Shown: piece after piece, positions 56,011 to 64,000 of the stretch | How positions within the stretch are numbered: position 1 is the stretch's first letter | Layout: each line of letters begins with the position of its first letter | Source: Nematopogon swammerdamellus | Lineage: Eukaryota; Arthropoda; Insecta; Lepidoptera; Adelidae | Direction of reading: 5' to 3' | DNA: 64,000 bases | NCBI GenBank assembly: GCA_946902875.1 | Contig: OX336345.1 | Coordinates: 14,663,395 to 14,727,394 of the forward strand | Notes under the pieces: generated by a model | The model's database searches: none | What the model was told of the DNA's origin: nothing | Seen by the model: only the letters and a program-made list of their open reading frames with translations | Made by a program: the position numbers and the translations under genes

Positions 56011-59000
56011 TAATTTACTTATTATTAATTTACTTATTTAATAACATTGGCGTATTTATACATTCATATCTCTACATCCGTACTTATATACCAAAACTTT
56101 CTAAGGTACAATAACGCTAAAAGAAGGATTTCTTACGTAAATATCAAAGAGGAGTCTTCCCATCCGAACATAAAACGTGACATATCGCCTGCAGCCGAGT
56201 ACCTCCCCCAATGGGATGACTCACATAAGTTATGGCTCATGTCCATGATTAAATACGCCGGATCAGTGCACATCTGGGTTGCGGAACAATAAGTTGAGGC
56301 CTTCCGAGCACGTGGCTGAGAGGTTGGGGTGATGATAATCCTTATGATGAGACTTCTGGGGGATATTACGTTTGAATGGGAATCAATTGCTTGGGGCTTA
56401 GAGCGCTCATTCCACTAAATTAAGTGTCTAATACTCCGGTCAACAAAAAGGTGTGATGAACTGATAATAGAAAATGTCGCCGTCATTAGGAATTAGGTAC
56501 TGCTAAAGTTAGAGAATTGTTGCAAGAATCTCTTTGAAAAACTACTCTTCCAATAAAATCTACCAAATGTAATTTCATACACATACGAGTATGTGATCAT
56601 CTGTCAGAGATAACCAGTATTCCCATTAACGCTTCAATCCCGGCTCGTCTGCACCTGGACGGTTTTTCATTTTAACATTATAATTTTACTTATTTATAGT
56701 TAAGTTGTATTTTACATTTGACGAGTATTCGTTTGACATAATCAAATAATGTTCTATCATAGAAGCAGTAAACGCAACTGCATACGAAGTTAATTCATTT
56801 GCAGAGTTCACAGATAGGGCTGCACACGGCTATCGCAATGTATATTATGTGAGCACTGTGGCGGCGCACAGATCTTACGATTTTATGTGAAATTAATCCG
56901 ATACTCAGGATAATATCTACGTACTATCGACGTACGTGAGTTGCATGCAAAGAATAATAATATCGAAGAGGGGATCCAATCTTGCGGAGTGATTATTGGC
57001 GTTCGTTTAAGTGAATATATCCATAGCAGAAACGATGAGGCCGCGAAGTTCATAGTCGACTCTAGGCAGACATAAATATTTTATGCGTAAAGACTTTATT
57101 AGTGTGGAAAGTCTGAATAAAACCTTAACTATCATCAATCAATGTGAGAGATAAACGTCGTTAACAAATTAATGCTATAACAAAAACGTCGTTAAGATTA
57201 ACACAGGAACGGGAGACGCGTCGTCGACGGTGACTTCTAAAGAATTCATTTCAGTTAAATGGTATCCGATTTCGATTGAGTCGGTAATTACTTAAACCTT
57301 CCGAGCAGACGCTTAATATGTGTCAAATTTATCAAAAATTTCTTGTCCGGAAGGTCTTCAAGGTTTTACTTTTTAACGGCGTCGTCGTCGTCGTCGGTAG
57401 GAACTCTCACTTTAGTGTTGAGTTTCAAGTAGAAGGTTTATGTGTATATTTTCTATGTTATCATGGTGTCGATTGTTACTTAATAGGTACTTGATGATTG
57501 GAAATGTCGTGTTTAAGTACTTACATATTATTCTATGTTTATATGTTAGTACTAGGCACGTAATCGCTTTATATATATTTTTATTAGAAAATGTTTGGTC
57601 ATCTTGTGCTGACTTACTTATACTTATTGTGTGGTTGTTTTATTCATCTACCTACATTCAAAGCACAAAATCATTATGTCGACATTATTTTACTAAATAC
57701 GGACAAAGCACTTACGAGATGTGAATGAAAGAAATAAAAGGAATTATGTACCTACGTATTCGCGCAAGCTAATATCCAATGTCACATGAAACCGTCGTAT
57801 TAGCGATGAAAATATTAACTTATTCGTATGCAGCTTCGTCGAGTAAATTCGTATTTGCAGTTTTCTTTACGAAGACTTTAATAATAACGGAATCACTGAA
57901 AGTATCTGCGATAATGTACCTGAATTATTTTTTGTGGAAATGAAGAGTAGGTAAGTATGTAAATTGCAAATAATTTCAAGAGGTGTTGAGTTGATGTAGA
58001 GAGAAACGGTCACGTATCGGCTTTTCTCTCAGAATTTGGGGTAAGAACCACATCTTAAATTAATATGTGTATAGCAAAACACCATAAACATAGAATTAAT
58101 TATATTAGCAGCCGTTGCAAAGTATATTGTTATTTATAATTACCAAATGGTCTCTGTTTTGTCTTTCTAATAACTACAAATATTTATATTCAGTGTCGAA
58201 TATGAATTATTGGTTTTTATTTCAATAAAATAAATAATTCTTCGAGCGCATCGGTCGTGCTCATAAAATCGCCATATTCATGTGACGTGGCGCGACATAA
58301 GTTAACTTGTAACGGTCTAAAGAAAGTTACACGTGCATTCACCGAGTGGATTTTCTCGCGTTTAATTCGCAATTATTATTAATTTATTTTACAAGAAATA
58401 CGATGAGCAGCTTTTCATCTGCTATTTACACTCTATCTTTTTGCAAGCTTTCGTACTACGCGATCGGCCCAAAAGCTCAAAATATTTTACAAAGTCAAGC
58501 ATTGTAATGTCTGAGGCGAAGGTCTGACAGTGCTTAATCCTTTTCGTGACTTAAACGTAAAATATTTTAAACATAAATAGCAGGTACTAAAGGGATAACG
58601 TCTTGGATGCTTCATAACCATGATAAATCGGCGCTCTGGGTCAGATTATATAAATCGCATTAAATATTGTCTTACTTGAGCGTCGTCGGTTCTTATTTTC
58701 ATCCCTTCAACGAGTCTACTTAGACGTGATTGATCATAAAATAGGACAGGGTGAAAACTTTCAGAATATTATTTATCTCTAGCACAATTTCGTTGGCTCC
58801 TGAGTTACTCGCTTTGTTCAAGGTTCTTAATCGGTACTTAGTGTTGATGAATGGGTGCTTATGCGTGAAATGCTAATTTAAGAGCGACCGGTAAGCGAGT
58901 CAATACGCTCTCTTTTCCGAGATGACCATAAATAAGTTATCTGCGGTAAGCAGCCGAGCTTTGAAGCCGAGTTGATTGAGAGCAGATCCCGACTAACGTA

Positions 59001-60954
59001 TGACGACGATAAGAAAATATATAAAGAGATCAAATGTGAATAGAATGAAGGATAAGGTTGCTGGTGAACTGGTTCCTACGACGCGACGCGCAGGCGTAGA
59101 CCTAACTAGATATGAAAGCGTTACTCGTATATACATACACCATTAGACAGTGATTCATTACATAGTATTTCTACATGGAGAAACTGCTACAACACACCTG
59201 TACTTATCGGCATCTACTGGTCATCACTCAGAAAAATATTCTGCATAATATACATTTTGTAGTCATCTGTATCAGATCGACATAGGTTAGATATACCAAT
59301 ACTGGAGGTTTCTGTCCAATGAAATGCTTCTGTCTCTTTAATTTCTCATGTCTCAAGGATATGTATCATATTATTTTGAAAGCGAGTATTGTATGTAATT
59401 TTGAACGCTCTTCTGAAGTTTGATTTCCCTTGTTAAATAGATGTTAATGAATGACTAATGAATCTCCTGGTTTCTGCATATAGAATTTTGATATAGTGTT
59501 CGTAATGCATATACGCAGCGTAAGGATGATACATAAAGAAAACGTCCACCAAAAGGCCAATAACGAGGCTAATAACCTTCAGTTATGTACAACCTTCAAA
59601 GAGTGTTGGAACTTACGAGGCAATATAAACAGTACAATGCCGAACTCGTATCTCTTCCACAATGGCCTTTGGCCATTAATTTGGCGGCATGGTGGACTTT
59701 ATCCCAACTGCATTCCAATAAACAGAAAGAGAGAGAAAAAACATTGATTTTGGACTAAAAATATCTGCATAACGATTCGGTGGAACGGTCACCGCGGCCT
59801 CCGTCGCCGTTTGCTTTAATTGGGGAAGAGGTATCGTTCTCTCTCTTATGCTGGTTGATGATGACGATAGCACTTAGTGGGACATTAAATTTAATTGTGC
59901 ATAGTCACGATTTCAAAAGTAATTTCAGCAATGCAGCGATGCAGTATATGTTCTTTCTTCTGGAAAATTTAGGTCGTCAAAATCATTAAAGTCAAAAAAG
60001 GGCATCCCGATGACCTGTGTTTGATTATACTATAAGAGTGCGTGAGAATCGACTACATGGAGCGATTTAACAAACCTTTGACGTTTTCCAAGTTGCGCTC
60101 TAAGCCACAATCCACAAATCAGCAGGTTTATAAGACCAAGACGACACCCAAGGCGCGCTGCTAAGACAAAATAACGTTGTGTAAGCCAACTCCAACACAA
60201 ATTGGAGACGATCGACGCTGCACCGCACTCACGGCTCTGTTTATGGCCAAGTCAGCAGATTAGCTGTGAGAGCTGACGCAACATGCCGTCGTAAATTCGA
60301 TTCCCGTCGATGGCATTTGGGTGGAAATTTTAATCGAAGTGCAGTAAATTATTTACTTGTGAAGGTGGCATTAAGATCTCGGGCTGGGCGCATTGTTCCA
60401 ACCACCCAGGTCGATAGCTGCATTGTAGAGTATTTCAACTGTATTGCACATATTTATTTTGATTCAAAGATGATTTATATTATATATAACAGGAAAACGT
60501 ATTGCATATTTTGTTTCTATAGACATGAAACTACTAGGTATTTTTGGAGATGGTTTCGAAATGTACTATTCAGTAGGCGTCAGGTAACCTGTTAGTAAAC
60601 TTTCAGAGCTACTTTCTTCAAGAAACCGGAAAATTCCTTTCCGCCCACGAACCTCCGCCGCCGTAGACGAGACAGCGACTGTGGGAACAGACCGTGACTT
60701 ATCAGATGCTGTGCTGGTCGCTGTCATAGAAAAAATTGACGGGCGTGTGGGCCGAGTTGACACACGCACTTAACGCATGTCCGAGTGTACGTTAATGTAA
60801 ATATCGGCCGAGTTACCTATTCACTTTAGCTTTATTGAGCTGTCCAGTGATCGGTCATGCCATGGGAAAACGTTGCACCTTTTAGTGTAGACTGTAGACC
60901 ATTACTAGAACCTTAAAGGGGTAATGTTGAACAAAGCAGAGTCATTTTAAATGT
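56011..60954. other. Non-coding stretch, nothing firmly recognised
   Basis: A (CGT)n run lies at about 57380-57396. CAATAATTCAG|GTACAT on - near 57910 is A-rich, not a splice tract. AATTCGATTCCCG near 60295-60307 resembles a Pol III box B, but no box A of quality precedes it. The - strand frame at 60566-60769 is Ser/Thr-rich. No gene is supported. Confidence 0.4.
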
Positions 60955-60957
60955 TAA

Positions 60958-61150
60958 GAGGGGCGTTATAAGTTTGACGCCTCCGTCTGTCTGTGTGTAT
61001 GTGTGTCTGTCTGTGGTATCGTAGCTCCCAAACGGATGGGCCGATTTGAATGCGTTTTTTTTATAAGAAAGCTGGTTTAACCGGGATGGTTCTTAGCTAT
61101 GTTATGTTTTATGAAGATCAGGTCAGCCGATTCGAAGATCATCAACACTT
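60958..61150 (+). repeat. Lepidopteran dispersed repeat (single copy here)
   Basis: GGGGCGTTATAAGTTTGACG, then a GTCTGTCTGTG run, GGTATCGTAGCTCCCAAACG, GATGGGCCGATTTGAATGCG, a T-run, AAAGCTGGTTTAACCGGGAT and TTCTTAGCTATGTT..ATGAAGATCAG. This block order is one I know from lepidopteran genomes. It lies directly before the family T copy at 61197. Confidence 0.5.
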
Positions 61151-61196
61151 TTTCTAATTGGTGAAGGGATCTTTGCTGCAATATTGAAATTCAACT

Positions 61197-61441
61197 GAAA
61201 CTGACACGGTTGGCTACATCACCTACAACATCCGTCCGTGATGTCAGCCCATAACACCGGGTGAACTAGGTGCCATGTCAGTGCTTCCCTTCATTTCATG
61301 TCGGCTACACTGAACTGGACGGAAAACACGAACTATTTACATAGCCGTTTCGACCGACGTTTCGCTCAGTGCGGTTGTACCAACCCGGCCGGGATAAACC
61401 CTACCACCTAGTAAGGTAAGAAGGGAAGGGACCTACAGTTT
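61197..61441 (+). repeat. SINE-like family T, copy 2
   Basis: Collinear with 40661-40901 (see there) with modest divergence and small indels. It has a CTACCACCTAGTAAGG and AAGGGACCTACAGTT close that is also found in SINE family S. Confidence 0.85.
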
Positions 61442-61921
61442 AACGTGGAATCTGAACCACCTCATGTGTTGGGATGTGTTGGGGTTTTATTAATTTAATT
61501 TTTTTTAGATGGTAAGTTTTGCACGCGGTGCTCACAATTGCAATAATTTCATTCAGCGATTCCGGATAAGAAAGATGATCTTGGACGACACTGTTGCGGG
61601 TAAGTATCGAACAGGAATGAGAGAAACATAAACCGTTTCACTACATGCACGGTCTTAATCAATTCGTGACGATCCAATCTAAACAAAACGCTTTCGCCAA
61701 TGTATTCGGGCTCGAGCTCCGGCGACGGAAAATCGTGATGCTACTAGCGTAAACTGCAGATATTAAGAGTTGTTCAAAGATGGCGCTCCGATAAAGTGCC
61801 AAGTGTATCGAGATGGCTCCGCAGATTCGATTCATGTCGCACTAATCGACGATTATAACTTTTCAATAAGTTTACATTTACGAGTGCATTTACATTAAAA
61901 CTTACGAGAAGACAGACCTGT
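61442..61921. other. Non-coding stretch, nothing recognised
   Basis: No gene or repeat. It includes a T-run near 61500. Confidence 0.5.
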
Positions 61922-62226
61922 CTCCTAAGCAAGGCCGGACTTAGAGACCCAGAGGCCCTAGGCACTTAACATTTGGGGCCCCCATCCCGAAGCCATTTTG
62001 GAAATTTTGAACATAAAATGCATAGTACAGAAAATATAATAAAAAAAAAATTGGGGGATAATTTGCTAATTATTTGAGTGTTTGAAAAAAAAATGTGCCA
62101 TTTTTTTAATCCAAATTCTATTTACGCCTGCCGTCGCATCGGGCAGGCGATCGAGACCCCTAGGCTAGCTGGGCCCCTAGGCCGGGGCCTTGTAGGCCTA
62201 GGGGGAAATCCGGGCCTGCTCCTAAG
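61922..62226. mobile_element. Second hAT-type MITE with 8-bp target duplication
   Basis: The element is 61930-62218 (289 bp), running from CAAGGCCGGACTT to AAATCCGGGCCTG. These ends form a 13-bp terminal inverted repeat with three mismatches. CTCCTAAG flanks it perfectly on both sides (61922-61929 and 62219-62226). The interior is rich in GGGGCCC, GGCCCCTAGG and CTAGGCC words that pair with one another. There is no coding capacity. The ends do not resemble those of the MITE at 35312, so this is a different family. Confidence 0.88.
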
Positions 62227-62390
62227 GCCTCGTTTTTTATTTTGTATCCACATTTCCTTTATTCTTCGAATGGATTAAAATGTAGGATTGAATTGATTAT
62301 ATATAATGTTATCTGAAACCTTTGCGACCGTTGTAAATTGATCGGCATCACCTTCACGAGAACCATTTGCTTGATGAATGCGGCGTCACT

Positions 62391-62670
62391 GCATCTCTCC
62401 CCGTTTATATCGTAAAAGGCGACTAAGGGATAAGGAAAAGGTGCCGTGCTGAAGGGCGACAGGGTAGGTAGCTCTCACCTTGGCACGGTCCTTCCATCAA
62501 GTCATACAGCAGGTGGATCTTCGTGCCTTACTTGCTGCTGGATCGTTATCTTGACAATGCATTGCTAAACGTGCTGGTCGGTGTTGTGCTGTAATTTACA
62601 AAAGCACTCGCAGCACAACACCGATTGCTCTGCTCTCCCCGATTGTCGGCATGCGGCGTGTGGTGTGTGC
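62391..62670 (+). repeat. Dispersed repeat, family R1, copy 2
   Basis: Partner of 1286-1580 in the same orientation. It carries TAAAAGGCGACTAAGGGATA, CTCACCTTGGCACGGTCCTT, TCATACAGCAGGTGGAT, TACTTGCTGCTGGATCGTTA and GTCGGTGTTGTGCTGTAATT. The two copies lie near opposite ends of the window, about 61 kb apart. Confidence 0.75.
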
Positions 62671-64000
62671 GCAGCACTACGGGATACGGATCCCACATCG
62701 TTGACATCTAATAACATTTAATTGAGGCCGTTAAACGAGAGAAGTACTCATCGGCGCGACCATCGATCAGGCCATCGCGTCGTCGCCGTGAACTTTCGCG
62801 CTAACGATTTCGCTTATAACTTCACGGTGTCCCGGCGAGCGCCGCTCATATACAAAGGAAGAGAAACTGATCGTATTTCCTTCTGATCCAATTAGACAAT
62901 TGAACTAGTTTCGCCCAGAGTTAGAGCATCATTAGCACCGGCTGCGGGCACGACTCGGTTCGATCGCAGCGTTCACACGATCTGCTGCTCTTTACGAAAT
63001 ATCCACCTCCTCCGCACCTGACTGTTCCGCCATATTGTTTGCACCTTCATGCAATGTCTCAGCGCCTGCTTTGCATTTCCACTTCAATTAAACCTCGTTC
63101 GATATTTCATTCAGTACTTCTGTGTCGATCGAAGAAACTGCTATATTATCAATATACATTTCGTCAAATCGTGATCTAAATTTCGCGTCACCACTGATAT
63201 TGTCTAAAACTCTTATTTACATATTGTTCGTTAGCACCGCAGTGCAGGTACAGCGGGTTATGTTAGAACGTAGCTCGGGCAGTTGTTGAGCTGAATGCTT
63301 TGTGCGGTAACGTTATTGTCACTAACGATTATTCAAATCCGATTTATAGCAAAGCTGGATAACGACTTCCTCGCCGTATCAGAAGTAAATGCTCGTTGGA
63401 AAGCCATGCTGACATTCCGTCATTAAAATCATAATGACGTAAATGTCCCTTAGTTTAGATCTCCAGGAAAGTGAGCACGGCGTTTCCTCGCTTTCACCAT
63501 GGCAGCGCGATACGACTTGTCAGTTTCCTGCTTTAATAAAATTGTTTGTTTTCTTATGACTACCTCGGTTTCTTAGATTCATTAAGGGTTTACCGGTGTG
63601 GTGTATCCATGTAGACATGAGTGAATTTTGTCATAGCGATGGTTAGTATTAAGGTTTGTACCGCAAATCTATTACAAAATACAAAAATAAATCAGAATAT
63701 CCGTGTTAACTTTACGAATTGAATTCTATGAAAATAAACTTCATTTCATTATAAGTAAATACGTAACTGTTTAAAATTCCAATTAAAATAAACCTAGAAC
63801 CTGCAAGTGAAGGTCAATAAGACCAGAAGAAGGTCGTCAAAGTGAAACGCATAACTTGGCTAAGTGTGAGGAAAGTCCAGCAATAGTATAAATCCCGTTT
63901 ACGATATACGGCTGTAAAAAGTGACATCGGAAACTGTGATCTAGCTCACCGAAGATACGAGCATCTTCTAGTTTGGTTTTTATACGCTTAGAAATGTCAT
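62671..64000. other. Non-coding stretch, nothing recognised
   Basis: GC content rises around 62740-62850 (GGCGCGACC, GCGTCGTCGCCGTG, CGGCGAGCGCCGC). No supported gene or repeat to the end of the window. Confidence 0.45.

Noticed and set aside
1..64000. CRISPR arrays, rRNA genes, bacterial or viral genes
   Set aside because: None seen. The tandem arrays have no spacer structure, and base composition and repeats are those of an insect nuclear genome.

Overview
The window looks like nuclear DNA of a moth or butterfly (Lepidoptera). It is AT-rich with GC-rich islets and has no protein gene that I recognise. The lineage call rests on interspersed repeats that I know from lepidopteran genomes: the AGCTTTTGCCCGCGGCTTCG head motif, the 3' ends of RTE-type and Jockey/CR1-like LINEs, tRNA-derived SINEs, and the CGGCCAAG..GTCGGACTCGCG family. 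A short (GGTTA)n tract matches the insect telomere unit. There are no bacterial genes, rRNA genes or CRISPR arrays.

My reading is that most or all of the window lies inside one very long intron, or a gene desert, of a gene transcribed on the + strand. Two independent signals point this way. First, there are three strong tract-CAG|GTAA(G/A) junctions on the + strand (after 5171, 19827 and 45875), a weaker fourth at 42289, and none as good on the - strand. This is the layout of recursive-splicing 'ratchet' sites known from very long insect introns. Second, all five LINE 3' ends that I can orient (33664, 38041, 41937, 43446, 47590) lie on the - strand, as expected if sense insertions have been selected against in a + strand transcription unit.

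Layout. 1-7.5 kb: sparse DNA with one dispersed repeat (1286-1580), a hairpin (3874-3939), a SINE (4078-4232), a telomere-like tract and ratchet site 1. 7.5-12.3 kb: a dense nested repeat block holding a 141-bp tandem array, about 370 bp of purine-rich DNA, and a 2.6-kb palindrome with some 28 copies of a 67/68-bp unit. 12.3-33 kb: mostly featureless, with GC islets, ratchet site 2, two poly-C tracts, three near-loopless perfect or near-perfect palindromes, a minisatellite and two divergent tRNA-like SINE heads. 33-48 kb: LINE tails, a hAT-type MITE with a perfect 8-bp target duplication, ratchet sites 4 and 3. 48-53 kb: an antisense pair of coding-looking exons (weak). 53-56 kb: a TIR element, a 398-bp-arm fold-back with flanking direct repeats, and a SINE. 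56-64 kb: sparse DNA, a further SINE-like element, a second hAT MITE with an 8-bp duplication, and the partner of the repeat at 1286.

Possible coding exons are listed at low confidence. The longest open frames are either translations of tandem repeats or cannot be told from chance. Limits: no similarity search or folding program was run; repeat identity was judged by eye, and repeat boundaries are approximate unless a target-site duplication fixes them.
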